A DNA stretch of 64,000 nucleotides, taken from the NCBI GenBank assembly GCA_029959195.1, contig CP114122.1:682001-746000 (forward strand). Reading direction: 5' to 3'. The DNA is from Dictyophora rubrovolvata. Taxonomy: Eukaryota > Basidiomycota > Agaricomycetes > Phallales > Phallaceae. Every line of letters starts with the position of its first letter. The first letter of the stretch is position 1. Below the pieces are notes generated by a model. The model was given only the letters and a program-made list of their open reading frames with translations, was not told the origin of the DNA and searched no databases. Positions 1 through 11,169 of this stretch are shown one piece after another. Both the position numbers and the translations under genes were made by a program.

Positions 1-492
1 TATAAATTTTGAACATGCCAAACTCAAATGAGATCAATAAAACAGGGGAGCCACTTAGAATAAGTTCGAATTATTGATGGAATCTTGAACACAGGTATCT
101 GCACTACCCAAAGGAGTTTCATCCTGTGACAAACAGTTAACATAAGGTGTTGGCTGCTTCCTTGCAATGTCAATTAGACAAGAGTTCGGTACCTGAGCCC
201 ACATCACTGTAATCAAAATCGAACAAGCAGCTGCGGTTCCCTAATTCAGAAATGACCTTTTACTCTGACATCAATTCCTGAACTTGACTCAGGCGATGTG
301 ATCATCTCCCGGAGGTTTCCCCGGCGGTTTCCTCTCTTTCCGTCTATTCCAAATTTGATTATTTTTTATGATCAAGGCATTTTTTTTATAAATATATCTT
401 TTTCGCGCCGCGTCATGCATCGGTTTCGATTGCTATATTTAAGTGCAATTTAAGTCATTTGCCACACAACACACCTCCCTACCACTTACAAT

Positions 493-1425
493 ATGAGTCC
501 CCAAGGCAAGTAACAATGACTCATTCCGACCAAATCTTCTTACCATGTAGTAGATCGTAATGTTTTCTATGGTCAATATCCTATACCGAACGAGTCCAGC
601 AATAGTAGAGAGCAAACATGTAAGGAGGCATTGTCCCCTGCACAACCTTTTTACTGACGAATTACAAGACCCCCGCCAGCAGTTATATTCTGAATCCCCT
701 CAGCAGTGGGATGGCAATAACTATGGTGTAAATTATCCCCCCACGTATAATTATCCCGGCGCAGCAGGTGCGTTTGTCGACGATTCACGGAAAGCCTTAT
801 AATCCTATTTCAGTAGTTCCCCATAATTTTAATCCCATGAATGTGTCGTATCGGGAAAGTTCAATGCCTGAAGCAGGGAATGAGGTTCTAGTGAGTAAAC
901 GAATTGATAGTACTAGTCATAGATGTTTACAACAACAATCTCCAGCCCCCAAACCCGGCACCCGAGCATCACTACCGAGCTTTACCCATTACGAACGACG
1001 AGCAGCTAGACCACTGGATCTCTGAGACTGTGGACACTCTGGGGAGGCGGTCCTTTGTCTGCAGACAACCAAATTGCGGTATATCTCACCCTAGAAGGAA
1101 TGCTGCATACAGTCATATTCGTAGAGACCATCTTGGGGAAGAAAAAACTTTTGAGTGTATAGTTTGGTATGCCATTCTTGGGTTTAACGCGGATATGTGA
1201 ATCTAAGAATGCTAATGGTGTCCAGCGGCCAGCTCTTTGCGACCGAGAATACTGCTAGGAGACATAGAGACAACCAAGAAAGGCGCTTTACCTGTTCCTA
1301 TTGGTAAGTTTTCGATGTCTGGGTTATTGAACCAGTTTCTAATTCTTTCCATAAGTCATCGTTCTTTCGCGAGGCAGGACTACTATCGTACGCATGAAAG
1401 ACGTTGCCAAGAGCATTTTATTTAA
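493..1425 (+). CDS. C2H2-type zinc-finger protein (paralogue 1)
   Basis: Six exons join in frame: 493-505, 669-767, 814-890, 946-1166, 1226-1303 and 1356-1425, giving about 185 residues. The C-terminal half carries three finger-like units: C-x4-C-x12-H-x4-H (starts FVCRQPNC), C-x2-C-x12-H (FECIVCGQLF), and C-x2-C-x12-H-x4-C (FTCSYCHRSF). The introns before the second and third units split a cysteine codon (TG|C and TG|T), as in the two related genes at 11-12 kb and 29-31 kb. The N-terminal part is low-complexity, rich in Tyr, Asn, Pro and Gln. The family suggests DNA or RNA binding in the nucleus, but the target is unknown. The first intron has a GC donor (AAG|GCAAGT), so the start is the least certain part. 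The first three exons and the choice of acceptor at 946 rest on phase and splice signals only. Confidence 0.6.
506..668 (+). other. candidate GC-AG intron
   Basis: The donor AAG|GCAAGT matches the classic GC-donor consensus and the acceptor is TTACAAG. Removing it joins a 13-nt first coding exon (MSPQ) to the open frame beginning DPRQQLY. No GT donor nearby gives an ATG start in that frame, although a start further downstream at 560 is an alternative. Confidence 0.45.
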
Positions 1426-2054
1426 TTCTTTGATTCGTTTGATAATTGATTCGTTTTTATTTGGACAATTTGTTCCGCCGGAATATTCTCAACCCGCAGC
1501 TGTATCTTGTTATTGTGCTTGATGTCTCCTTAACATCCCCGTCAGGGTGGATCATTTATAATAGTCTAGTGAATATGTATAATTCTTAGTCCGTCTAAAA
1601 TCGTACTTTATATATATATGTGTGATTCAAAAAAGGACATGAGCCATTAGATCCGCGTACGAGGCAGCAGCTCCAGCGTTACGAGCAAAACGAATCGGAT
1701 TTGAGGAGAACGCGCAAAACCATCCTTGTTGCGGTTGATATCCGAGGACCTTGTAATTTTTACTTGATGCGGCTCGAGGACCTCTCGACGAGAACACACC
1801 GGCCTCGCTTTGAGCCGTGTTTTCCCTAAAAGGGAGGTCGATCATGAAATATTAAGTGAGAACAGACCTCAGAAGCTTTTTACACCAATGGTATATGACA
1901 ATTTTGATATTAACGCGTTGAGAAAAATCAAATTCATCTCATCTAGTAAATGAATAATACAATTAGAAAAAAAAAACAAGGGCATCAGCGGACGATGATC
2001 TCGTCTCTAGAAAAAATGGGAGATATTGCCTTGGGAGAGAACTCAGAGTCCCGA
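1426..2054. other. intergenic, no supported gene
   Basis: This stretch lies between the convergent ends of the first zinc-finger gene and URM1. It contains a TATATATATATG run near 1610. A 72-codon minus-strand open frame (1627-1845) is rich in Ala, Arg and Ser. I cannot match it to a family or extend it through good splice sites. Confidence 0.4.
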
Positions 2055-2486
2055 TTATCCACCGTGGAGTGTAGATATGAGAACAACTTCATCACCGTCT
2101 TTTAATATATAGTCGCCCTCGCCCTCCAATTCCCAATCGGTATCATTGATTAGGACGAGAATACCCGGCCGCCTATTCAAAACGAGACAATTCAATATAC
2201 AAAACAGCATTGGAGACATGCAACCTACGAAGACTGACACTGTATCTCCATCCAAAAACAACTCCTCCCTTTCTTTTAACAGATTCTTTTTCAGCCAAAT
2301 TAGAAGGCATTTTACGTCGGCAGGGTGGTTATCTGATTCGTCAACATCTTGCTTCCCGGTCGCCCCATTGGATGTATTGCGACGCACATAGGCAGGTAGA
2401 GAAATTTTATGTGAGCGCTGATTGGAGAACAAAAGCTCGAGTCCGCCACGAAACTCGACGTTGACGTTAATGTGTTCAAGGGACAT
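2055..2486 (-). CDS. URM1: ubiquitin-related modifier 1 (Urm1)
   Basis: Urm1 is a ubiquitin-like sulphur carrier. It is thiocarboxylated at its C-terminal glycine by Uba4, and then donates sulphur for tRNA wobble-uridine 2-thiolation or is conjugated to proteins. The exons are 2486-2239 and 2172-2055, 121 residues. Signatures are [12 protein letters not shown] near the start, [30 protein letters not shown], and the diagnostic C-terminal STLHGG. The 66-nt intron (GTCAGT...AATAG) sits in the codon for the Val before RPGIL. It has no stop in frame, so a retained transcript would still encode LHGG. The loop before LLIWL is longer than in the yeast or human proteins, with many Asp and Asn residues. 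The gene is head-to-head with the membrane-protein gene, with 81 bp between the ATGs. Confidence 0.95.
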   Translation of the reverse strand: MSLEHINVNVEFRGGLELLFSNQRSHKISLPAYVRRNTSNGATGKQDVDESDNHPADVKCLLIWLKKNLLKEREELFLDGDTVSVFVGCMSPMLFCILNCLVLNRRPGILVLINDTDWELEGEGDYILKDGDEVVLISTLHGG

Positions 2487-2567
2487 GTACAGTACGTAAT
2501 AGGACTTACGTAATCAAAGGTTGACGTCATACCCCATTCACTTCTCCGCGACCACGACCAGCTTAAC
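2487..2567. promoter_or_regulatory. short bidirectional promoter, URM1 / membrane protein
   Basis: Only 81 bp separate the divergent start codons, so the two genes must share promoter elements or have overlapping 5' UTRs. The segment contains TGACGTCA-like sequence near 2522-2528 (TTGACGTCAT), which resembles a CRE/ATF site. Confidence 0.5.
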
Positions 2568-3845
2568 ATGTCTCTACCAGCAGAATTGGTCATTGATTCT
2601 AACCATCCCATAATTAGGGACTATCTAACACTAGTAAGGTATGTAACTGCTCATGTCAGGAAAATGAGCTGTTTTGTTCATTCTGTTCTCAAAGACTACA
2701 AGTCTTGACTCCCTTGTCTGTCCTCATAAATGTTGCGACCATCCTCGTGACAACCTACATACCGTCTCCGGGTCTTGGGACGATTTCCAAGACACATCCA
2801 ACTCCGATTTCACCTTCGCCGAACCTTTTAGGATTCTATTTCCTCGCATTATTCGTTACAGAGATCGGCTACTGCTTGCTGTTAATAATGACATCGGATG
2901 AGCAAACCAAGGTATGAGAAAGCATATCTTGCAAGAGAATGAACGCGATTTAAAAACATGCTTCAGCAAGCTGTGCTAAAAGGTGTAGGCTATCCTCTGA
3001 TACTCAGTAATTGGCTAATGGCCGCTTGGGCCGTTGCTTGGGTTAGCTACTTTTGTAATGTTTTGTGAACCCATTACTCAGGAGTTTATTCTAGATGATG
3101 CAACGGTTTACCCTGTCGACCGTAATTTTAGCAGTTCTAGCTGCAGTTCTCTTGTATACCAATGTTGTCATACTCATTTATCATGCCCCAACTCGATCAC
3201 GTTTACTGGAATTGCTTTTTGTTCACGCACCAAGCCGTCTGTTCCTGTTGCTCGTCGTTATGCTATTGCTCCCCGAATCATTCCTGTGAGTAATAAATCA
3301 CACCTAAGATTCCCCTCAGCCTACTCATTCAAGATTCAAAATAAAGCATTATGGCCGGAAAATATTGGGACCCGAAACGACCAGATGATAGTCAGTACCA
3401 ATGGGAAGGTTTTGCCGTGGTAATATGCACAAACGTATGTTAGTCTCAGATGACCGCATCACTGCCTGTACGAACTAGGTTTTTTGCTAGGTGATTGGCA
3501 CTCTCATTATCTTTTTACGCCAGGACGTCGTATGGTGTATAGGGGCTTTATGGATTAACATCTGTATGTTGATAGAGGGGCACAAGAGCGCTCCGGTTGA
3601 GGTAATCGGATGCAATAAATTCCGCACCTCGAGCATGAAATTCACTGTTCTTTTTCTATCAGGGCACTTTAATAGCCTTCTCGGTCATTCAACCTCTAGC
3701 TCTGGTCGGTGTACTTCTTTTCAAAATGTTCTCTGGCAGACGCGAAACTGGACCTATTGCCTTACCTCCTGACGATCAGTTGAACGAAGACGAAGAAGCG
3801 GCGCGAGCTAGCCATCAACGTAATGTGGAACGAGTTTGGGGTTGA
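2568..3845 (+). CDS. multi-pass membrane protein, uncharacterised fungal family
   Basis: Seven exons join in frame: 2568-2638, 2695-2911, 2967-3041, 3095-3285, 3347-3434, 3491-3601 and 3663-3845, giving 311 residues. I count about seven to eight hydrophobic segments, for example around LTPLSVLINVATILV, LLGFYFLALFVTEIGYCLLL, LSTVILAVLAAVLLYTNVVI, RLFLLLVVMLLLP, GTLIIFLRQDVVWCIGALW and LALVGVLLFKMF. The tail after the last segment is hydrophilic and acidic (QLNEDEEAAR). A YWDPKRPDD loop lies mid-protein. The pattern fits a conserved but uncharacterised fungal membrane protein. I recognise no catalytic motif and assign no function. The gene is divergent from URM1. Confidence 0.75.
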
Positions 3846-4876
3846 AGGACAAGCGAGAGGGGGGTTCAAACCTATATTCCTCGAAGGACGCGCCGAAGCG
3901 AAGGCAAAAAATGGTCCATATACACCATCGCTTTTTTCCTTTTGTATTTGTATATAACTGAGAAAATATTCCCTCTCCCGGTCCCGTTTTTTCAATGTTA
4001 TAGTCGGTCTTGAGGGACCATTTTGAAAACACGGTCATCGAATATCATTCCCCTGAGGCGAAGGTGGCAAAATCCGATGTATTAAAGAAGCGTATTCCCG
4101 CATCTAGCCGCTTACCATTCAATAATTAAGTCTAAAACCAGTCACTTCGCCGTGAGCATTCAGTCTTAAATGAGGATTTTTGGTAGTGTTTGCTGGTTAG
4201 GAACCGACGTAAACTTGACCGGCTCCGGCGACATCGGTACCATACACACAGCTTTATTCGAATATTATTTGTGTTACTCACCTGAGAAGACTCTAAAAAT
4301 TGTAGATCGATAGCATTGACATCACCTTCCCCCCTTTAGATGCGAAAAAAGATTGAAATTTACGAGGAAAGCTAGGTGAGACACGCGAATAGGGGGATCG
4401 ACTGCATTACTGACATAAAATTCCTCATGGGGTTGTGGGGTCTGTCGCTTCGAAGCTCTGAAATCGGCGCCGAGTAGGCTGAAGAATGTAAAGACGTAAA
4501 TATTCAATTTGTGAAAAGTTTTGTCGTGACGAACGAGAGCGCGGTCTTTTTTTTCACACATTGTTTATCGACTAGCACCGATAGCACTAGGAATAATAAG
4601 AAACCACACAAGTGGAGTCAGAAGTCAGAAAGAATGTCGACATCTTTGCAGAGAGAAACAAAATGAGAATTCTAGATGTATGACAGCGAAAGAGAGGAAG
4701 GAGGTCTGAGGGAAAGGGAGGGAAAGGATTACATCAAAGGGTAAAAATACTCGGCGTGTCTCAGATTTATATCTGGGTTTTATCATTTTCCCGATCTTTT
4801 GTTCGGCATCTTTTCCTGTTGCTATTTGAGGATTACATACACGGGGGAGCACTTACACCCCCCAAAAGAAAACAAT
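3846..4876. other. intergenic, no supported gene
   Basis: This is about 1 kb between the convergent membrane-protein and oxidoreductase genes. Short open frames on the minus strand (for example 4322-4561) have no family resemblance and no linked splice structure. Confidence 0.4.
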
Positions 4877-6566
4877 CTAGACATCCCTCATCTGTTTCCT
4901 AACATCATCTTCGAATTTCTTAACATCAATCACTTTTCCTTCCTGTCTACTCTTCTCAGCCGCAAACACGACAAGATGGGACAGAAGCGCGTGATCCATA
5001 CAATTTCCTTCGCCCAAACAACTTGTATTATTCTCCCTCACTGCCATCACGAAAGCTTGAATCAGTCCCATGTCGCCACCGCCGTGCTTGCCACCAGCTT
5101 CAATTTCTGGTACATGTTCAATCTTTTCTCCTGTCTGGAAATTCTTCGTCGTAAAAGTCATCATATTGCCAATCAGTTCGCCATTGGGGAAATGGATTCT
5201 AGTTTGTCTGTCACAAATGGCTAAACGGGACATCGCGGTGAGAACGTCTCCATCATGATCATAGACTATAGCTCCTGGGCTCACCTTCCGTAAAGGCAAC
5301 CATAGTGAGAGAGGCAGTTGAGCCGTCCGAGAACTCGATGTTAACAACCTAACATTTTTGCCCTCAAACATCTCTGGTCCCGCACCTCAAACAATCACCC
5401 ACTCACCTGATGATCGACGACGTCATTCGGGCTCTCGTACACACATTGGCCGTAGGGTCCATCTTGCAGAGCTTGGGTAATAGACTCAATATCGGGCGGT
5501 CCATCTGTAAGGACGCTGGCCGGCCAGTCCAAGTGTCCATTCGCCACAGGCTCAAGGTAAACTGTTTGGGCCGTCTTTTTCGGCCGACAAGGGTACGGTT
5601 AATGACTTACTCTTCTTAGCACTGTAGGCACATTCATGTTCATAGGGACACTGGAGGCATCGGGTAGCTGTTCCCGCCTCAACTGGTTTGGCTGATTTAC
5701 GAAAGTGAGACAAAGAACCAAACGAGGAGACTCTGATTGGCACAGCTGGGTGAAAGTAATGACACAAGATGTCAATATCACTACGTGATATTTTTTTCAG
5801 TAAGACTTCTTAATATTTATCTCACATATGAAAGTGCACTTACTGACAACATTTCGTGAGGAGAGAGAACGAACTCGTGGCTTCACGCGACCAGTTTCCA
5901 CGGACGTACGAATGAGCAAAATGGAAATAACCGACTGGTTCCACATGCACGATATTGATCGGCTTTCCGAGTTGCCCTGATCGAATAACATCAACTATGG
6001 CCGTGTTATAGGGCGTGTATCTCAAAACTGTCGGACGAAGAGAAAATGATTAGTTGTTAACTGATTGGAAATTTTGCAGATGGATATTTTTAAAGAAGAC
6101 TGTTACCATGGCCAATCGCAAAGATGATATCTCCAGCATTCTTCACGGAGTTTGCGATCCGAACACATTCTTCCGCGGTAGTTGCCAACGGTTTCTCACA
6201 AAGGATGTGATACTTCAATTGCGCACAGGCCTCTACAACTTGAGTATGCAATTGATCTTGAACAGCGACTATTGCACAGTCGGCTAAACGTCCGGCTGCT
6301 ATGAAATCTTTCCAATCTGTGAACGTGTGGGTCGGGGCGATATCATATTGTGATACGAATATTTCGCGTGTGTGTTTGCGAGGTTCCGCAACCGCCACGA
6401 CTTTACATAGATCGGCGTTCTTGAGAGCAAACGAGGCAAACAGCTGCGAAATCCGAAGGTGAGGGACAGACTTTCAAAACTTCTATATCCGAGAGTATAG
6501 TCTGCTCACCTTTCCTCGATTTCCAGCACCGATCACGGCCAGGCTGACCGATTTGTTTGACAACAT
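4877..6566 (-). CDS. Gfo/Idh/MocA-family NAD(P)-dependent oxidoreductase
   Basis: Seven exons join in frame or at consistent phase: 6566 to about 6515, about 6449-6107, 6027-5844, 5780-5611, 5561-5407, 5348-5285 and 5220-4877. The protein starts MLSNKSVSLAVIGAGNRGK, a Rossmann GxGxxG for NAD(P). Next comes CEKPLATT, the EKP motif characteristic of the family, then GHVLRYTPYN. The C-terminal alpha/beta domain has SLLTKCCHDIDILCHYF and a Cys-rich loop (CLQCPYEHECAY). Near the end is HLVVFAAEKSR. It most resembles the StrI/inositol-dehydrogenase-like branch with the CHDxD segment. The substrate is probably a sugar or cyclitol but cannot be read from sequence. The 5348-5285 exon followed by a 64-nt intron is inferred from the expected TEAICDRQTRIH join. 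It stands alone between unrelated genes. Confidence 0.85.
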
Positions 6567-8900
6567 TCGGTATGCAGTGTTGTTGATGTTGCTAACTGCG
6601 TCAGCCTGAGTATTTTTGATATCCCTTGACTCTCAGCAGGCCACGTGGAGGCGCCATCCAGTGAGTTTGAAGGCCCTGGCACGGGGTCCAATCACAGAAC
6701 TATCATGGCAATTGGCAAAAAAGGTTTTGGATTGATATTTATTATAATTGTTTTTTTTCTTTGACTATTATTGTTTTCAGAAATATCAAAAGCGGGATTA
6801 CTACAAAGTTATAGTCGCGAGAACGAACTCAGCTGATAATCTGCCTTTTTTTCAACGGAAGATTTTTGATCTCGCTCGGCTACACGTGTCTGCTGTCATT
6901 GTCGCCATCGTTGTCGTTGACATTTATATTTAGTTTAGTCTGTTGAGGTGAGTCCTAATTGTATATGGTTTATGTAATTTTAGAATCTGCCACCAAGAAG
7001 TGCTAGTCATCAATCAGATCACTTCACATCAAGAAAGGAGTGTTTCACGAGTACTGCACCAAATATTTGCGAGAGCCGTTGTACCGAAACAAATGCAGGA
7101 AATCAGAAAGATGGTCACAACACGGTGCCAGTGTATGGATCAGTCCAGTTAGACTTCTTCAAGTTCTTCGCCCGCGGCGTCGACGTACATTGACTAATTC
7201 TTTCGACTACGGAATTCTTCCGTTTTTTATTTTGATTTGGCATGTCTTCCAACAAATGGAGTTGCAAGCAAGAAGCCTTCGTTCGGAGGCCGATCAAGAA
7301 GCAGCGGCTGCAAACGTTCCCGCTTTTAGTCTCGATCCTCCGAATCTTTATCTAACGCAATTATTTCGGCGTAGTCGGAGATTCCTTGAAATAAAAGAAG
7401 ATCTTTTTTCAAAAGAAACCTAGAAGAATTATAATCGGATAGAACTTTTGGCAGAAAGTTTCGACTAAAGGCGGAGTTCAAAGTCGCCATTCAACACCCT
7501 ATTTTTGAACATTTTTCGTTGTTCACCATTGATATCGATTTACCTCGTATTCCCCCTTTGGACTGAAAGGTCCCATAGCAAGATTAACTATATTTTCGTG
7601 CCCCTTAAGTTTATAGAGCATATTGGCATCTTTCGTTTGATGTCCTATCAGGAAACGCTAATCATATCCTCCTGATAGACGACAGTCGCAATATATTTTA
7701 CCTTGTGGTACGACCTCATTAATCTAAACTTTTATGAATGGTATGTTAAGTCATTCAGATCGCTGACTTGAAGATCTTCCGATCTTCCTGACAGGTGGAG
7801 TCAATTTAAATTTCCCATTGTGTGGAGAAGTTGCTCTACCGTCATGTCTATTTATCGCTTTGTAGCAATCTTTTTATGGGTCAGGTACTGATTTACTACG
7901 AAGCAACGCAACGACAGGCGAACCATAGCTCTCGAAACCGCGAGGTTCACTGATCCAAAATGCGACGTTTAGTTAACTATGATATCATGAAACTCAAGAA
8001 AGACCTGCCCCTGTCCCTGAAGATCTACTATACTTGAGTCGCCACTTAACTTGCCTACCATCACACTCCTTTATGTATGGATCAGTTTGCGGGATCTTTC
8101 CAGTCAGTCTTCAGATACACAACAAGGATTATCGGAGGATGGTAACCTTTCCTACAATTCACGGATATTACAGGAGATTTTTGTTACCGGTTTCCACGAT
8201 CGAGTAGATGATAATCTACTTATACCATGATCCTAACTGTTTGCCGATTTGGGGCGTATAAGTCAAGATTGTTGCATACGGATACCATGACCATTAGGGC
8301 TTGACTCCTTGAGAAATGTAAGAGTATCCAGTCCCTTCCATATCGATCTTTTGCTGCTAAGGTTCTAGAACGTTAGGGCTGTTCTAAATCAATCAACAGT
8401 TGCTTCTTTGTTATCATGCTTCATGGTACAATATAACGGGAAAACCGTTCATCCGAGAATCGAAACAAGCGGGAGCAAGACAAAGACGGCAGGTACGGAC
8501 AAGTCAAATTATTTATTGGATAGATGGGGGCAACGGAGAAACAGGCAGACAACGAGCAGGCAAGTCTCAACGTAGCGCCAGCCTTCAAAGAATCAACGGA
8601 CTAGCACGCGTACATGGAGACACTGGGAGGACCCTTCTCATCCATGTGAAGATATTTCTTCCAAGGACACGTACAAGTCATGTCTTATCATTAATATTCA
8701 AAATACAGATATTCGATGATTATGGGTTTGGTATTTGGTGCCTTTAAAGACGTCAAAACATCGACGAATACACTTTTGATGGTCTAACGCAAAAAAAAAT
8801 AATATTCAGTTGTTTCAAAACAACACTCCAACAGGCAAGAGCACTGACAGAATCTTCGTGTCCCAAGTATACGATGTCTTCCTCATTTAAAACCGGAATA
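6567..8900. other. gene-poor 2.3 kb
   Basis: I see no supported gene. A 127-codon plus-strand open frame at 7040-7423 has a hydrophobic stretch (GILPFFILIWHVF) followed by a basic, Arg-rich part. It lacks recognisable similarity or flanking splice exons. A second frame at 8400-8747 is basic and also unassigned. Confidence 0.4.
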
Positions 8901-9257
8901 TCATGAATCGCTTCGCAATCGTACAGCACTCTGATTTGATTCAACCACTAGCTTCTTTCCGCCGTAAATACTGTTGACTACGGACGATCGCTGCAACACA
9001 GCCAGCTCCTCTTTATTATCCTTGTAGAACTGAGCAATTCTCTGGGGAGTTGGATTAGACTCGGACTGTGAGGTAAGACGATGAGCAACGTGCTTTGCAA
9101 GGGATCACTACCGAACGAATCTTACTTGAAAATCTCTCCATACTCGACGCGTTCTCCGAGTGAAATATGTCCGAAAATTATATGAGCTAAATGAACGTGA
9201 AGTGCGCAGCAGAGCGCCGTACAAATGCAAGAGCGACGTCTTGGACGGTACAGACAT
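8901..9257 (-). CDS. ISD11: LYR-family Fe-S biogenesis factor Isd11 (LYRM4)
   Basis: Isd11 is a mitochondrial matrix protein that binds and stabilises the cysteine desulfurase Nfs1, together with acyl-ACP, for Fe-S cluster assembly. The exons are 9257-9126 and 9065-8901, about 98 residues, as expected for the family. The sequence begins MSVPSKTSLLHLYGALLR. It continues with FSSYNFRTYFTRRTRR, matching the conserved F-x2-YN(F/Y)R-x-Y signature. Later it has LAVLQRSSVVNSIYGGKKLVVE, corresponding to the family's second helix and its L-(I/V)(I/V)E end. The first LYR position reads LYG, so the Arg is replaced by Gly. Yeast Isd11 has LYK, so this position varies. The gene is divergent from CSN5, with 80 bp between starts. 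Confidence 0.9.
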
Positions 9258-9337
9258 GGAGAAAAGCGAAGCAGACGCCCACATCGTGACCCTGCATGTG
9301 ACTTGAGCTCGTCCTCCAAACCCGGTGTTAAACCAGG
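9258..9337. promoter_or_regulatory. short bidirectional promoter, ISD11 / CSN5
   Basis: The two ATGs are 80 bp apart on opposite strands. There is no room for separate promoters, so transcription probably starts from a shared nucleosome-free region or each 5' UTR overlaps the other gene. Confidence 0.5.
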
Positions 9338-10925
9338 ATGGCTGCAAGTTCCTCTGCAAGCAATGCCCTAAAAACTTTCTCGTTAAATAATGACATAGTT
9401 GAAGTGTCGCCTCAAGATGAAATATTCAAGTTTGATCCTGTTCTACACAAGACCACTTACGATGCTGCACCATGGATAAAAGAGTAAATGGACTTTACGC
9501 AGTTACCCAACTTCACTCGCTGGTTTTGTTCACAGAGACGTTTCTTTTATAGTCCTAATCACTTCAAGAAGTGTCGTATATCAGCTGTGGCATTGATCAA
9601 AATGGTGTGTCTGTGCCGTTCGCGTCGTCTGACTTGCTTATCAAAATGTTGATAGGTCATGCATGCACGGTCGGGTGTTCCATATGAAATCATGGGCCTT
9701 GTACAAGGAAGGGCAGTCGGACATAGCTTTGTCATAATGGATTCGTTTGCCCTCCCCGTTCAAGGCACAGAAACCCGTGTTAACACCTTGGAGTCTGCAA
9801 ACGAATACATGGTGGAGTATTTAAGCAGCGGAGAGAAAGTACGTCTAACCTTAGCTGCTTCTAAAAACATTCATTAATCATATGTGTCTAGATTCATTCG
9901 GGTGAGCTTGGACAGGCCATTGGATGGTATCATTCGCACCCAGGGTATGGTTGTTGGCTTTCGGGAATAGATGTCGCTACACAATCTACACATCAGAAAT
10001 TCGAAGATCCCTTTATAGCCGTAGTGGTAATATCCATTTTCAAGACTTGCTGATAATTGGTCGCGGCATAGTCTGATATCCGTCACAGATCGATCCAAAC
10101 CGAACAATTTCAGCAGGCAAAGTCGATATCGGCGCATTCCGCACCTATCCCGATGGATACACACCTCCTGGGGGGAACAAGGGTTCGGAATATCAATCAA
10201 TTCCGTTATCGAAAATCGAAGACTTTGGAGTACACGCGAATCAATATTATTCATTGGAGGTCGAAGTCTTTAAAAGTTCCTTGGACGATGAATTGTTGGG
10301 AAAATTATGGAATAAATATTGGGTAAACACCCTCAGTTCCAGTCCATTAATATCCGTGCGTTCCTTACTTCGATAACCAAGCCTAATCTGGTGACAAAAC
10401 GTTTCTTGATGTTCTAGAACCGTGCCTATGCTGTTTCACAACTTACTGATCTTCATAATAAACTCGTTAACGCCCAAAAGACCATCCCGACTACGCATCC
10501 TGTTTTACCTCCTCTTATCAAGCCCACTGCTGGATCAGAAGGTGGCCAATCAGGATCCCTTTCCGGTGCTTCGGGTACAAAGGGTAAAGTGCGTATCAAG
10601 GAGGACGATTTGCAGCTCTGAGTTGTGTTTCGATATCTCAACCTATTTTTAGGAAAAGGAAGTCTATAAGGCCGAAGAGAAGAAAGAAGAAAGCCAATTA
10701 CAGAAAAGCGTGAAGGATGCGTGAGTTCTATCATATATAGTCGCACGTCCCTTCTTCTCCTTATACCGATGTTATCGCAGGACAAAGATTGCCGCCGAAG
10801 GCCAACATGGGCTCATCGCTCAAGTATTGAAAGACATACTCTTCTCCGTCCGACCTCATCAGCAGATACCAGAGCCACAGACCATAGATGGCATCTTGGA
10901 GACTACTATCGATTCTTCTGCATGA
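9338..10925 (+). CDS. CSN5: COP9 signalosome subunit 5 (JAMM deneddylase)
   Basis: CSN5 is the catalytic metalloprotease of the COP9 signalosome. It removes Nedd8/Rub1 from cullins and so regulates SCF-type ubiquitin ligases. Eight exons join in frame: 9338-9483, 9553-9604, 9656-9838, 9892-10026, 10089-10322, 10418-10588, 10653-10720 and 10781-10925. The JAMM/MPN+ motif is complete: the glutamate in [12 protein letters not shown], then [17 protein letters not shown] with both zinc-binding His and the Asp. Upstream is [20 protein letters not shown], typical of CSN5 rather than Rpn11. FRTYP follows the domain, and [13 protein letters not shown] follows in the helical region. A linker after [13 protein letters not shown] is low-complexity. 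The C-terminus ([11 protein letters not shown]) matches the family's helical tail. Confidence 0.97.
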
Positions 10926-11169
10926 TAGTGATAGTAGCCTTTTTTTGTGCGAACCCTCGATTGGACTTTCAAGTTGCGCCTTTAGATCGCATCAATATGT
11001 AATTTTCTACAATTAAAATTCTATTAAAGACGCAATCTATGCATCCACAACTCGTAATGTAGTATCATACGTCAATAGCACTGTCTATGGATTAGATATA
11101 AATGTTCGATAAAAGGCCGATGTTCCGTAGGGTGGAGAAAAGACCACGTGAGATACTGATAATAAAGAA

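Noticed and set aside
7040-7423. 127-codon plus-strand frame
   Set aside because: There are no domains, no linked exons and no similarity that I can recognise. Kept only as a note in the intergenic entry.
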